Below are positions 34,906 through 46,870 of a stretch of DNA of 64,000 bases, piece by piece. The stretch spans positions 1 through 64,000 of the forward strand of contig JAHLKD010000116.1 in NCBI GenBank assembly GCA_025526935.1, written 5' to 3'. This DNA is from Cladochytrium replicatum. Its lineage: Eukaryota > Chytridiomycota > Chytridiomycetes > Cladochytriales > Cladochytriaceae. The notes under the pieces were generated by a model that was given only the letters and a program-made list of their open reading frames with translations, was not told the origin of the DNA and ran no database searches. The translations under genes were made by a program, and so were the position numbers. Every line of letters begins with the position of its first letter. Positions within the stretch are counted from its first letter, which is position 1.

Positions 34906-35865
34906 ATCAAAAACATAGTAAGCCATTGAATAATGAAGCAGTCGATTTCACAGAAAGCTCACGGCTTACTGTGTAGTTGGCTTGCTTTTCTCGGAAAACG
35001 GACTCTGTTTAGCTTCTTTTTGTATTTTGGTGTTTTCTGCAATGGGCCGGGAAGGCTGTATGGAGTCACCTATTGGTGATAATAGACTTTGTGCTATGTT
35101 TAAAGATAACGCAAAGTTATCGTTAATGGCATGTACTATTGACTGGTGAAAGTGATATGACAGATTGACAAGGAACAGAAATTATGATCCGGTTGGCGAT
35201 GTTGCAACATAATGAATGACTGAAGAGAATATAGACGTTGGATGATTCCTTGAACCGCTAGAGAAGCACAAACACCGTATCCGAGCTTTCATCCAACTCC
35301 TCCTCCAATGGCGAGCCTCTTTCCTGTAGAGCATTTACAAACGTGGCAATGCCCGATCCAGCCGCAGACCTCGCCAGTCTCAGCTCCTTTTTCCGAAACT
35401 GATTAGAAACACTGAATGTAAGACCGAACATCCTACATCCTGTGATCTTGACCCCTCCTCCTTCCTCCGACTCACTCCGCACATGGTCCTTTCCAGTGAA
35501 TCTCTCCACTTTTCTCGATTTCCGTGGTACTGCCACCGCTTGTCTGCGCGTGAACTAATATACATGTTTCGCGCGCTGGGCCCAAACTGTTCTCGCACAG
35601 CCATATCCTTGTTACTTCAGACCTCGCCGATGACATGCGAGATTTGTTGGGAAGTCAGGTGGTGCGGGTTAGCCACTGTGACCTCGCGACCGCGGGCAAG
35701 GCGGTACGGCATGAATGAGCTTGGAGGCCTGCGGGCGGGCGGGGGACGGGGTGGTGGAGTACGTGCCAACGCAGTGTTCCCAATGTTAGTGTGGCTCGGA
35801 TGTGAGCTCTGATTGTTTGTTTGTTGCGTAACAACAGTCCAAGTCGAAGGATTCCACACCATTGG
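34906..35865. other. No confident gene
   Basis: Downstream of the ALDH. Short overlapping frames on both strands near 35258-35600 lack motifs and ATG starts, and I do not support them as genes. Confidence 0.4.
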
Positions 35866-36405
35866 TTAAGTCCTATTGAGCGAGGGAAGCAAGAAACCAG
35901 GCGTAGTGCTCCTTGTGACTTGGCCCACATTCGACAATGACGATGCAGTAGTGTTTAGGGCAAAGTTTGGGTCCCAACTGAAAGATGACGGGCTCTGTGA
36001 CAGAACAGCTCGTGGTGTCATAGGTGTGTTCAAACGCTCTGAAACAGCAATCGGGTCGTTGGAGGCTAATGCTATTCTGGAACTCGAGAACAACACCTGA
36101 AAAACACTGGCGGCGACCATCATCGTGAATACAGGTTGTCGGAGGTGATTGAGCCAGTCGTTGTTGAACAAGTCATTCGCATGGACGTCGTTGACGGAAG
36201 CCTTGGAAGGTGGTCGTGGGAGATTCGGTGGCGAGGGTAGATGTGCGAGGCGAGGTGCTTCCGGGAAACCCTTCATAAAAGCCAAGACCGAGTGGATTCC
36301 AACTGGTCTGAACAACAACATGCTCGGTAGGGCCTTCCGGACGGACTGACGGAGCGATTGTTTGCTGGTAGTGGCAGCGGTATGGGGATGGGCTTGATCC
36401 ATCAT
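35866..36405 (-). CDS. Hypothetical protein, about 179 aa
   Basis: An uninterrupted frame starts at an ATG pair (MMDQAHPHTAATTSKQS), includes one moderately hydrophobic stretch (FTMMVAASVFQVLFSSSRIA) and ends 'GFLLPSLNRT'. It is rich in Ser, Pro and Asn. No family was recognised. It could be a real small membrane-associated protein or chance; the opposite strand has shorter frames. Confidence 0.35.
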   Translation of the reverse strand: MMDQAHPHTAATTSKQSLRQSVRKALPSMLLFRPVGIHSVLAFMKGFPEAPRLAHLPSPPNLPRPPSKASVNDVHANDLFNNDWLNHLRQPVFTMMVAASVFQVLFSSSRIALASNDPIAVSERLNTPMTPRAVLSQSPSSFSWDPNFALNTTASSLSNVGQVTRSTTPGFLLPSLNRT

Positions 36406-36408
36406 CAC

Positions 36409-37075
36409 ACGATTTCGCCCTAGAATGGTGTGGGCCGTGTTGGGCTCAATCGGGATATTTTGATCTTGGCTATCCTGCGATGTCCGCGTAACCGAGAAGG
36501 GCCCTGATCGATGTTCAATAAAAACAGATGATAAACATGTCTCGCTCAGCCAATGTACGGGTCTCCCATGTGAATATCAGATCCTTCACGCACTCTTCTC
36601 GGCCTTGGGAAGTCTTCACATTCATTCCAACATCACTGACTAGCACCTGCACTGTATAAACACGGATTCCCGACTGTATGAATCGAATCGGCCCGAAAAG
36701 GAAAGTGACTTGATATCACGATTTGTCCAGACATAGAAACTGAAATTCAGTTCTAGTAATTCTAATTTTTTTTGTGATCACTGAAACTGCATCTTTATCA
36801 AACTACTGTGATATCCAACCCACTATCAACTATCCCATATACTAATTGTAGAATATTAAACCCTACCCTACCAACCCTACCCACTCTCATCTTGCGTGCC
36901 ACAATTCCAGCGTGTCTTCACTCACCGAACAGTTCTCTTAAAAAAAGCGCTGCCATAGGAATTCTTTGGCTAAGGTGAGTGTGCCTTTATCATGCTGGTC
37001 GTTGTTTCTCTGTCTAACGCTCTTGCCGTCCAGACTAGAACAATAGACTAGATTCTCTCAACCCCTCTCTCGCTA
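36409..37075. other. Intergenic; promoter side of the 37.1-kb gene
   Basis: No coding signal. A pyrimidine-rich run (CCCTACCCTACCAACCCTACCC) lies near 36866-36890 upstream of the next gene. Confidence 0.5.
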
Positions 37076-37912
37076 ATGGCTACAGTATCAAGAACAACCA
37101 CCAGCCCCAGTCCTAGCTCTACCGGTGGTGGCTCTTCTGGGGGCATCTTGGTCCCCGGTGGAGGAAACGGAGGTGCTTCTCCGAGCCCGTCGCCCATCCC
37201 AAGCGTTTTGACTGGCGACACCCGCGGTTGGGTGTGTGACTCGAATGACTCGTGCGGAAAAGGCATTTCTGCAACCACCATCGGAGCCTTGACAGTAATC
37301 GGCGCCATCGCACTCTTAGCAATCGCCGGCACGATGATTTGGGTCCGAATGCGCGCGAAGCGTGATGTGAATGTTGGGCAGGCCCAGAAGCAGCGTCGCG
37401 ACCGGTACACAAAACGGACTTCTAGAACACGGAGCAGGAGTCGAGGACAGGCCTCGCTGCAGAGGATGATGAACAGAGGACAGGACCACGAAATGAAGAA
37501 TGTGTCGTTGGAGGACGGGGCTTTGGAAAAAGGTGGCCACAATGCGGGTGGCGATCCGTTTGGGTACATGAAGCAGTCGCATGCGCCAGAGCAGATGTCT
37601 TTTGCTGCACCTCCCCCTGCTCAGGTCAACATGAAAGCTCAACCCGGCTTCGTTCCCGTCATGATGAACCAGCAACCCTCCCAACAGGGTTTCCAACCCA
37701 TGCCGCCCCAGCCCATGATGATGGCTGGTGTTCAACCTGCCCCACCATACACCATCGTTGGTGCTCCAGGTCCGTTCCCCGGCCAGCAACAACAATTTGG
37801 ACCGCCCCCGCCAGGATTCGTTCAGGGCCCGCCGCCCCCTGGGATGGCTATGCAGGGTGGCCAAATGATGATGCAGCAACAGCCCCCGCAGCATTTCCAC
37901 CCCCACCAGTAG
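37076..37912 (+). CDS. Single-pass membrane protein with Pro/Gln/Met-rich cytoplasmic tail, 278 aa
   Basis: A single-exon frame from ATG 37076. Residues 1-60 are Ser/Thr/Pro/Gly-rich with two Cys (WVCDSNDSCGKG). Residues about 66-88 are a TM segment (TTIGALTVIGAIALLAIAGT), followed by a strongly basic stop-transfer region (MRAKRDVNVGQAQKQRRDR and an RS-rich run). The rest is a low-complexity tail rich in Pro, Gln, Met and Gly (QPMPPQPMMMAG, QQQQFGPPPPG). No N-terminal signal peptide precedes the TM, so a type III (N-out) orientation by the positive-inside rule is inferred. This resembles small fungal stress-sensor or wall-sensor topology, but no family is recognised. Confidence 0.7.
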   Translation: MATVSRTTTSPSPSSTGGGSSGGILVPGGGNGGASPSPSPIPSVLTGDTRGWVCDSNDSCGKGISATTIGALTVIGAIALLAIAGTMIWVRMRAKRDVNVGQAQKQRRDRYTKRTSRTRSRSRGQASLQRMMNRGQDHEMKNVSLEDGALEKGGHNAGGDPFGYMKQSHAPEQMSFAAPPPAQVNMKAQPGFVPVMMNQQPSQQGFQPMPPQPMMMAGVQPAPPYTIVGAPGPFPGQQQQFGPPPPGFVQGPPPPGMAMQGGQMMMQQQPPQHFHPHQ

Positions 37913-39740
37913 GGCGACCCATTTTGTGCTGATTTACGACACGACTTTTTTTGCCTGGACTTACTTTTGGATGGTTTGTGGATAGTCTGTGCGTGATATC
38001 TTCTAGCGCGCTGTACTTTCGTTGGGCTGTTGCTTTATATTTGCTGTGTGGTACCAGACCGTGCCAACCTTTTGTATGTAACGTTTTGCAGCGGCTCTTG
38101 TTTTGGTATTTCCCTCTCGCTGTCGGATTGCTTGCCCTCCCTCCCCCCTTTTTTCCTTCGAGATTCTCCCCATTTTCGCTGCTCTTCTTTCGATGATTCT
38201 TTGATGGATTCGAAATTCATACATGCCTTTGATATCTCAGTCTCGTTACAGTTTGTCCTCGGTTCTTGGTTTGTGCGCTCTGTGACCAGGTGTTCCAAAC
38301 TTGATTGCCAATATGTTCAAGCATTCCGATGATTTATAGAGATTTGCTCAGCTACAGACAGCGGATCGTATCACTGATACCACCGAGAACGGAAGGCGGT
38401 TCCAGTTACCTGCGATCCACATTGTCCACAGCCTGCCTGCCATCCGTTCATCAACTCCTCACAAGCGCATAAACTTGGTATTGCAGGATCGGAGGCACAT
38501 CTGACCTGAATCTCTCAGCAAGCCCGCCGGTTGAGACCGCTGAATCTGGTAGGACAGATCAATGGAGATCACCTTCCTGGGACCTGGAGTCCCAAGCGCT
38601 GGACGAACACCTTTCAACCTCTGATCCCGACATTCACGAAAGCTTTCGCCGTACGAAAATCCTTCCATCGATGTGTCGTTCACCATCCCCCAAGATCCAG
38701 AGAGCTCACTGTGCAATGTAGGCTTTCAAAATGTCAACCCAGTTAGAGCCGCATCATCACATTCCTGCTTCTCCACACGCCTTGACCCTGTCTCCCGCGC
38801 CATCCTCGTCGTATCCATCACCTTAATTTCCCTGCACGCACTCTGCTCGATCCCCAGCGCCGCCCGTCTCGCCGACACCCCCTTCCCGGACCGTGGGAAA
38901 GATGATTATTCGGTTCCATCCTGGTCGGATACAATGTTCTGCTGATGTGTGCGCCCGCGATGCTCTGGAGGGGTCAGAAATAGGCTGACGCACTTTGCGC
39001 GATCTGGGGTCCGTCGTTCTTGGGTTTGTTGGGAGTGTGCATGCTCGGTGGTGCGGGATGGAGATTGTTCCTTGGCGATGGGTGGAGTTAGGACTGGGGG
39101 GGTGCATGGAAGAGAGTTTCGTCAGGGGTCGGTCCTGGATCGGCTATAGAGACATTACGTGATACCTCATCACTTCAGTATCGAGTCATCAACTTAAGAA
39201 CTCAAACCTCACTGTGTTGGTACCAGAAGCAGATGTCTCTTACTTGATATTAGTTTAAAGTTGTAGCATAGGTCTATTCTTTCCAAGAGAGTATTCTCTA
39301 CCACGTTGACCATGCTATATTTTCCCATCCGGACTCTGGACAAAGAGCGTTTATGCCTAGCACGCCCAACGCAACACCACTAAGCCAGCACTACCCAAAA
39401 AAAGCTGTGAAGGATCAAGGTCGCTGAAAGCTTAGACCCAGAATACCAGTTGCAGCAAGGACTGGTGAAAGGCGATGCCCGTCCGCGTCATAATCCTGAT
39501 GATCGCCAGTCTGTTCATCACTGAATCACCACACACAGCCTTCTACAGCCAAAACCTTTCATGGAGTGCAAGTCTCTGACTTATCGTCACCGGTATGCTT
39601 TGGAAGGCGGGGACGCAGGAGACGCACTGCGCGCAACATTGCTGGTGGGTTTTTGTGGGAGGATGTGCATGCTGAAAGCTCATGGATGGAGGCAAGGATA
39701 CTCCGTTACGAGAATTATTTGCTTGTACATATTTGTGTAG
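37913..39740. other. No confident gene
   Basis: 3' UTR of the upstream gene, then low-support frames. A hydrophobic stretch in the frame at 38673-38945 (VSRAILVVSITLISLHALC) could be a remnant signal peptide, but no downstream coding follows. The sequence has GC-rich and T-rich patches. Confidence 0.35.
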
Positions 39741-39749
39741 TCTAGACTG

Positions 39750-40740
39750 ATTTGCTCATGTATCTGTGTGGACGTGTGCGTAATTTTGTGATTGGTAATT
39801 CGACAGCCTTGACGCCCATCGCCACGCAGTGTTCGTGTTTTCCCCATCAGACCAGAACACTGTTTCCGTGGCAATTTTGGTTGTCGTGGCGATCAGCTTG
39901 TCTTTTCTTGTGGAAGCGCAGGAGGAGAACGTCTCGCTGATGTGGTACCACTCATACTGTTGAGGAAACGGCAAGAAAGCTAATTTTCGTACAATGGTAA
40001 GTTTCAGATCTCATCAGATCTTACTGTCAGAGAGTGACCGTGATCTGTACGGATCAGGTGCGACCGGTCCCGAAGAGTGGCCTGGATTGTGTCAGACTGG
40101 AAGGCAGCAGAGCCCGATCAACATTGAGGCGACTTACTTACACAAACACTGGTGCTTTTATTAGCAGATCTGTTGATTGATCTCTCGATTTCAAACTGCT
40201 TTCAAACACACAACAGGCATAAGGCTGAAGGCCACGCTGCCGCCCAACGACGAATCTCATGTGATCAAGAACGGCATTCATTACGACCTGCTCCAGTTCC
40301 ACTTCCACAATCCTTCCGAGCACCGTTTCGAAGGCTTCAACGGCGCACTCGAGGTCCATTTCGTGCACGCATCGCAGGGGGACTTCTCGTCTTCGGGATT
40401 CCCCTCGACCCCAACACAGGAAGCAAGACCCTCACCCGCAACACGCAAAGCATTTACACCGAGTTTACTGACTTCCTCATGGACTCCGAGATCCTTCCAA
40501 GGGAAGAAGGCGACTCGATTGTGCTTGGAGAGCTAAGCGACGCTGAATCAGTCCCCGTGAAGCTCGGAGCTGTTCGGAGGATGTTTGGACCGACCTGGAA
40601 CAAGTTCCATATGTCCAGGGCTCGTTGACCACGCCTCCTTGCACCGAAGGTGTCCGTTGGCATGTTTTCAGGTCGATGGTGTACATTCCAGTCAAGAACT
40701 TGTTTGCGCTGCAGCGTTTAAGTGTCTGCCATAGGCTGCA
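39750..40740 (+). pseudogene. Alpha-carbonic anhydrase pseudogene
   Basis: Alpha-CAs interconvert CO2 and bicarbonate with a His3-Zn site. A signal-peptide-like segment (NTVSVAILVVVAISLSFLVE, about 39860-39920) is followed near 40055 by 'YGSGATGPEEWPGLC' and 'RQQSPINIEATYLH'. After an intron comes 'LLQFHFHNPSEHRFEG' with two zinc His, then 'ALEVHFVHAS' with the third. The frame then breaks near 40380: a missing base before 'LLVFGIPLDPNTG'. It breaks again near 40560-40600 before 'YVQGSLTTPPCTEGVRWHVF'. With two frame breaks between essential blocks it is unlikely to make enzyme, unless these are sequencing errors. Confidence 0.78.
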
Positions 40741-41208
40741 GAAAGCAAGCAAAGTACAAGACTGAATTTCCATGAACAGATCCTCCCCACACCGCTCGTG
40801 ACACGCAGCCGTGGTATGGACGCGTCGATGAACCTGATGCAACATTCAACGTAACCAAATGAGGATTGTGTCCAAAACGAGACACTAAAAAATCAATGGA
40901 TCATCATGTAAAGTTGTGGCCAACAAAATCGACGCCGCACCGCTGCTAGATACAGCAATATAGTGATAACCCTCCAGAGCAACTCTGCCAAAAACATCAA
41001 AACACACTTTATCCCGAAAAGGCAACCCGAGACGCGTTGGCGTGCCCTGCACGCGTGGCAGTGCTGTGCGGGGTGGGTGGTGTGGGCGTGCTGCGATATT
41101 TTCTATACAAACCCTGCTTTCCCCTCTCGACCGCAGTCCTCGTCCCGTGGAATAGACCTCTGTCCTGCCTACTTTTTCCCCCTCCGCTACCCTGCGCTGC
41201 TGCTTTCC

Positions 41209-44200
41209 ATGTCGCCTTCCGCCCTTAATCAGCAGCACTACATCCCCGTCTCGTCTGAGTCGCTCGCCTTTCAGCGTTTCCTCCACACCAATGTTCAAGC
41301 TCAGAGCGTCCCATCTTCACCTGCAACAATCGGAAATCCGCGATCGCATCAGAAATTTCAGATCCCCTCTGGTCCTGCGACCCCTCCTCCGGTTATGCGG
41401 TCCGGCTCGGCACCTGACCCCGATCGAAGGACCGATCCTGCTCGGTCCTTAAACAAATCAACGCTCTCCTCATCGTCGTACGCGTCATCTGCAACTTACC
41501 TTCGCTCTCCGGGTCCAAATAGCGACCCTTTTGCTTTCTCTTATTCAATGGAATCACCTCCTGAGCTCTTACCCCGGAATAATACCTCTGTCTCATCTCC
41601 TGGCACAGATGAATCCAAAAGCGAAGGCTGGTGGGATCTTAGTGAACTTTGGGATCAGAATGAACACGGTGTTTCTCCCAAACGCCCACTTTCGGCGAGC
41701 GCTATCCCAGATCATATTCAGAGTCCTTTAGCGCGACTCAATAGTACAACTGCCCAACATGGTGACTCTCCTGGTGCATTGTCTACCACCTCTGGTGGGA
41801 GCTCTACAACTCTTCGCTCATCCTACTCGACAAGTCTTCCAAGAGCGTTTTATGGATCTCCTGAGAGGACGGCATCGCCACAAGTTAGGCGACCGAGATC
41901 ATTCAGTCAGGAGGCCAATGGAAGCTCGTACGAGGATCATTCAACTGTGGTTCCCCCGCTACCTGAACTACCAACGGTAAATTAATACACTCGCCGCCTT
42001 TGTCATCGGTCACTGATACTTTCCTCTCACCCTAGCAACACTTGCGATCTGCTTTGAAAAAACCAAACCCAACGCCTGCATCAGTACAGCCCCAGCTGGA
42101 AACCGAGGCTATCAATATCCAGCAGTTCCTCTCCACTATGGAAGCAGATGTAAGGAAAGGTTCCTCTGCTCCGGCATTATATCAGGCGACTCGATCGGCC
42201 GAGAACCTGAACCAAAGTACTGACCAAATGGACACACCTTCCCGAACTCAGAGGCGTGACCCTGTGCCTCCTGTTCAGCCATTGGCTTCACGTACTCAAC
42301 AAGCTTCCTCGAAAACCGACATAAACTTATCACGTTCCCGGTCGTATGACGTCCTTCCATCGGCCTTCCCTCCGCTTTCAAAAGCCGGCTCAACTTCCAA
42401 CCTTCCAGAGCTTGCAGCGCACAACCGAGCGACTAACCAGCCTCTTCGATCCGCACTCAAGCGTCCCCGTCCACCACCGAAATTGAAACCACGTTCTGCT
42501 AGAGCTGTCGGTGACGATGAAGAATCGTCAGGTGAATCAGATGACGATCGCAAAACACTCAAAGAATTTTTGCTTGAGTCCGAATGGTACCTTGAACAAC
42601 GCGAGCGCATAGAGGATCACATTTCGGGCTCGACGAGTAGCACGAGCTCATCTGGAACTTCAGAGTCAGATGTGTACGGACGTCGTCGCCTTGGTTACAG
42701 TCCCAGGAGCCGGAAAGGCGGGAAGAAAGTCACCTTTGCAGCCGTGATCGAGGACATTGACGGAGAGCGAACTACAACTATTGGATTGGGTGCCCTCAAA
42801 CTTGTTTCCCGAATCGTTGGTGTACGCGGCTTGCGCCGGAAGAGACGCGGACGAAAGGACTACGATCGTGCCGTACTGAGTGAGAATCCGATGTATACGG
42901 AGTATGTGCCTACCAGAGGCAATTACTATTCTCCAACCAATAGCGATGAGCACTTGAGCATGAACGATATTCGTAGAGGGGACGGCGTTGTTGTTCCCGA
43001 TGCTTTGAGTTTAAGGGATGCTCTTACGTTGATCAATGAGCGGGATGACGGCGGCGCTGGGCTATGGAGGGCGATTCGCCAAGCCGTTGTGGAGGAGGAC
43101 CCAGTTGAGCGTGAGCGGTTCGAAGTCCCAATGAAAGCAGCAGAAGGGAAGATTACGGAAATAGAAGACGAGAAAAAGGGAGTCGAAGCCGCCCGAAACG
43201 GATTCACCGTACCACCAATGGATACAGTCACGGATGATGTTCAGCTGTTGAAAAATGCTGCACGAGAAAAGATTGTTGAAAGTTTGGAAATCTCCAAGCA
43301 AGTTGCCATGGATCGCACAGTGAAAACCGTGGAGGTTTCGAAGGCACAGCTTCCGGAGAGGGTGCGAGCAGGTTTAGAGATTGCAAAAGAGGCTGCTGCG
43401 GCCGCCGCCGCTGCCGCAGCTGGCACTAAATCAGAGAAGGCAGTGGAAGAGATTATCGATAACGGCGAGGTCGATGATGGTGATGTTGAAGAGGATGATG
43501 ACGATTTCGATGCCGAAGAAGCTTTGGACGTGCTTTCGCGCCACCTAGTGCTTCACAGACACCAGCACCCTACAGCCGACGGGCTAGATCCACGATCTGA
43601 ACTAGTTCTAACCCGCAGTGATGGCTCAATTGTGCCGCTGCATCGTCGGGTGTCTATCCGCTCACCTAGGGGTCATCGTCACCATATTGATGTGTGCACA
43701 CTGTGCGAGCAACCGCTCCAGCTCCCTCAGGTTTCAACCCGTTTATTGACCTCGAGACCCTCTCGCGACCTGCTCAGCCCTCGCGATCTTGTGAGCCCGA
43801 CAGGAACCAACTATTCCATCTCGAGTTTTACGACGGACGGAGATGCCGTGCTTCCGAGCCGTAAGCAGCGACATAAGAGGTCTGATACACCCGCAAGTGT
43901 AGCTCCAAGTGTAGATGAGTCAATTTCAATGTGGAGCAGCCGGCGTGGATCCGATGATTCTTCAGTGCTTGTTATCTTATCTTCTTCGCATAAGTATCGA
44001 CCGTCAGCAGACCCTCTTGCGAGGCAAGTGACTAAGAATGGGAGTGTTGAGAAAATGCGTGCTCGACAGCTTGAAGCGCGGAGTATGAGTCCGAGTCGAG
44101 GCGAAGAGTATGGAGTTGCTGAACTGGACGCGATGGGGAGTAGATTGTTTGGGATGAGCAAGGAAGGGGGCAGTCGAAATCGTGATCGGGTTGGGATTCC

Positions 44201-44291
44201 TTGGGACGATCAAGATGCGTTTGGCGTGCGTGTTGGGGACCTGCGCGGCGGTAGTGTTGGCGGGTCGAGGAACAAATCTAACCTACATTAG
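41209..44291 (+). CDS. Large disordered protein with PP1-docking-like motif, 1007 aa
   Basis: Exons 41209..41976 and 42036..44291 join in phase (..PELPT|QHLRSALKK..). Most of the protein is Ser/Pro/Arg-rich and predicted disordered. 'GGKKVTFAAVIEDID' near residue 485 fits the RVxF consensus for protein phosphatase 1 docking. It is preceded by a short ordered acidic segment 'KTLKEFLLESEWYLEQRERI'. 'LRSALKK/RP' occurs twice. A helical region (VVEEDPVERERF onward, then an Ala run) and a very acidic patch (DDGDVEEDDDDFDAEEAL) lead to a small 'HIDVCTLCEQPLQLP' Cys pair. I recognise no family; a phosphatase-regulatory or scaffold role is only a suggestion from the motif. Confidence 0.75.
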
Positions 44292-44890
44292 TTTGCGGTG
44301 TATATCTTGTAAGTTTTTTGTGGTTTCTTGTATTTCTTAACACCCATCCCCCTCATCTTTTGGCTGTCGCAACATATGTATCTTTTTAGCTTTTTTGCCG
44401 TTGACCGGTCGAGCCAATACCCTTTTTCCTTCTTTTCTACCAGAGGTTGCACACTCCTGTTCGTGCCTTCTTTCTCCTTTTCCCTTTTCTATTCCTCATC
44501 GTCGAAAGCTTTATTTTTTATGAAAGCCAAACATTTGTGAAAGTATTGTTGATAGTTGTAGTTTTGGCAGGTGACTGCGAACCGCTCGTTTCCTTCTCAT
44601 TTAAGATGTTTGTGTGGGTGGTTTGCTAGTGCCATTCTATCTTGTATTTGAAATCCCAAGGCTGTAGCAGCGGGAATGTCGGAACATCGAGACAGAAAGC
44701 ATCATTGATTGCGAGAGAGGTTGGGTCAGTTCATATTATTCTATGACAAGTGAATAATGAATGTGCTTGGATGGTGTGATGACCGTGTGCATTCACAACG
44801 CACCGACATCCTCCGCGTGCTACGTCTACGTGCGACGTGTCACAATCCGATCTCGCATGCTCGTTAAAATCAAAAATCTCCTTTCCTGAA

Positions 44891-46290
44891 ATGCTCACCG
44901 CCAATTCGCACATGCTTGCCATCGCACGCTCTTCTTTCCTGGCTGCCGCTCTGCCCTCTGCTGCTCGCTCTTCTCTCCTGCTTCCCCCACTTTCTCGATC
45001 CTTCCACCTCTCTACCAATGTGCTCAACCAGCAGCAAGGTTGGCCATCAACTGGCTACGGCCGTTCAAGTGGCTATCCCCCGCAGCGAAGCCGTGCGCTG
45101 CCCGTAAATACCGTGGTCAAGTTTGTGCCACAGCAAGAAGCATGGATCGTGGAGCGCATGGGACGGTAAAGTGGAAGTAGGTGGAGTAATGTAATTGTTG
45201 GTGTTCATACGAGCTTTTGAATGCGGACAGGTTTCAAAGAATACTTGAACCAGGTTTGGCAATCCTGGTACCTTTCCTGGATCGGGTCAAGTACGTCAAA
45301 AGCCTGAAGGAACAGGCGGTCGAAATTGGACACCAGGTAACGCGATTCACTCTCAATATCATGCTAGCCGCTTAATTTTCATAATTTTAGGCAGCTATAA
45401 CCCAAGACAATGTAACTATCCTCCTGGACGGCGTACTCTACTACCGAATCACAGACCCATACAAAGCATCCTACGGAATCGAAGACTGCAACTTTGCCAT
45501 CGCGCAGCTCGCACAGACGACCATGCGCGCCGAGATCGGTCGGCTCACCCTCGACCGTACCCTCGCAGAACGCACGCAGCTGAACCACTTCATCGTCGAA
45601 AGCATCAACGTCGCCGCGGCGGATTGGGGCCTCAAATGCCTCCGGTACGAGATCAGGGATATTCACCCCCCGGAGAACGTTGTTGCTGCGATGCACCAGC
45701 AGGTTTCGGCGGACAGGAAGAAGCGCGCAGAGATTTTGGACAGTGAGGGAACACGGTAGGCGATGTGAAAAGCTATTGAAATATAACCAATGGAAAGGGG
45801 ACTGACGAAGGATTGTAATTGCAGGCAAGCGGCTATCAACGTTGCAGAGGGTCAGAAGCAAGCCGTGATCTTGCAATCCGAGGCTGAGCGAGAGAACGCA
45901 ATCAACCGCGCATCAGGTAATGCGTCGGGATCATCCCTAAAAAATATTTCATGATTTCCAACCACTTGTCCACAAGGTGAAGCAACCGCGACAAAGCTCC
46001 GGGCCGAAGCGTCCGCGGAAGCTATCAGCCGCGTCGCACTTGCCTTGCGCGAGCACGCCGCCGAGGGTTCCGACGCGGTGTCTCTCTCCATCGCAGAAAA
46101 ATACGTCGCGGCATTCGAAAAGCTTGCAAAGGAGAGCACGACAGTGATTGTGCCCGGAAACCCGACGGACGTGGGCGGGATGGTCGCGCAGGTCATGGGC
46201 ACCTTTGATGCGATCAAGGCGGATAAGAGGAAAGGGAGAAGTGTGATGCAGGGGTCGTTTACTGAGAGTGCGAGTGTGCGATCACAATAA
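44891..46290 (+). CDS. Stomatin-like protein 2 (mitochondrial SPFH protein)
   Basis: Exons 44891..45165, 45231..45336, 45391..45755, 45825..45916 and 45977..46290 give 383 aa in frame. The N-terminus (MLTANSHMLAIARSSFLAAA) is an amphipathic, Arg/Ser-rich mitochondrial presequence. 'VVKFVPQQEAWIVERMGRF' opens the SPFH/prohibitin-like domain. Next come 'AITQDNVTILLDGVLYYRI' and 'AQTTMRAEIGRLTLDRTLAER', then the coiled 'SADRKKRAEILDSEGTRQAA' and 'GEATATKLRAEASAEAISRV'. SLP-2 forms inner-membrane ring scaffolds that bind cardiolipin and control proteases. The ATG at 44891 was chosen because it opens the presequence. The length matches the family (about 350-380 aa). It looks intact. Confidence 0.9.
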
Positions 46291-46549
46291 TCGTGGAAAT
46301 GGCAGTTCATTGTGGATAATATACACGGACAATGATGATGAAGAGAGCCGCGGATTGAGCGGAGCACACATTGCAATAATTTGCACAAGTTCTATCATAC
46401 AGGGTTCCTCATCACCGCAACTCCTTCTTCGACCTCCCGCTTGAAGCTTCTGCAGCCTTCTGCTCCGCCGCCGCAGGTTTGTATCCAAGTGCCCAGCCCA
46501 CCCACGACTTTGCAAACTGCTCGTCACTACCAAGGTACTATTTAAACCT

Positions 46550-46870
46550 TCTCTCCCAATGCTTCCAAAAAGGCGACTCGTTTCAACTCACGCTGCCTTT
46601 CGCTTCTCCTCCTCTGTGCACTTGCATCGCTGGTCTTTGGGAACTCCCCGCAGAGCAGACTCGATGTGCATTCCGCATCTGATGCGAGAAAGAATGAGTG
46701 GTGGATGGAAAAACCAGTTTTGCGGGCCAAAGTGGACGTACCCTGACCAGGTGGGCTTGTGGCAAATAGAGCAAGTAACTTTATAGCTTGTGAGATCATC
46801 AGCATGGAAGCCCAAGTGCGGCAGACAACCGCATTCCAGCTTACCACATAGTTAGAAACCAGCTGAAGTG
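46550..46870 (-). pseudogene. Cys-rich 'TCSIC..PTWSGY' fragment, copy A (longest)
   Basis: The minus-strand frame reads 'SYKVTCSICHKPTWSGYVHF', then 'WFFHPPLILSRIRCGMH' and 'ESALRGVPKDQRCKC'. It has three Cys pairs plus His, suggesting a small zinc-binding domain. It is preceded by a GTAAGC...ACAAG intron-like stretch after 'TATGTG', as in copy B at 56.8 kb. No start or complete gene can be built. This is a member of a local dispersed family; no known family was recognised. Confidence 0.5.

Noticed and set aside
35258-35610. Two overlapping minus-strand frames near 35.3-35.6 kb as a possible gene
   Set aside because: Non-ATG starts, no motifs, and no splice arrangement giving a longer product.
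36866-36890. CCCTACCCTACC run as an interstitial telomere
   Set aside because: It does not match the terminal unit CCCTAACTAA and is only a short pyrimidine-rich promoter-like stretch.
38459-39149. Possible secreted protein gene around 38.5-39.1 kb
   Set aside because: One hydrophobic stretch only; flanking frames do not join with GT-AG introns and no family was recognised.
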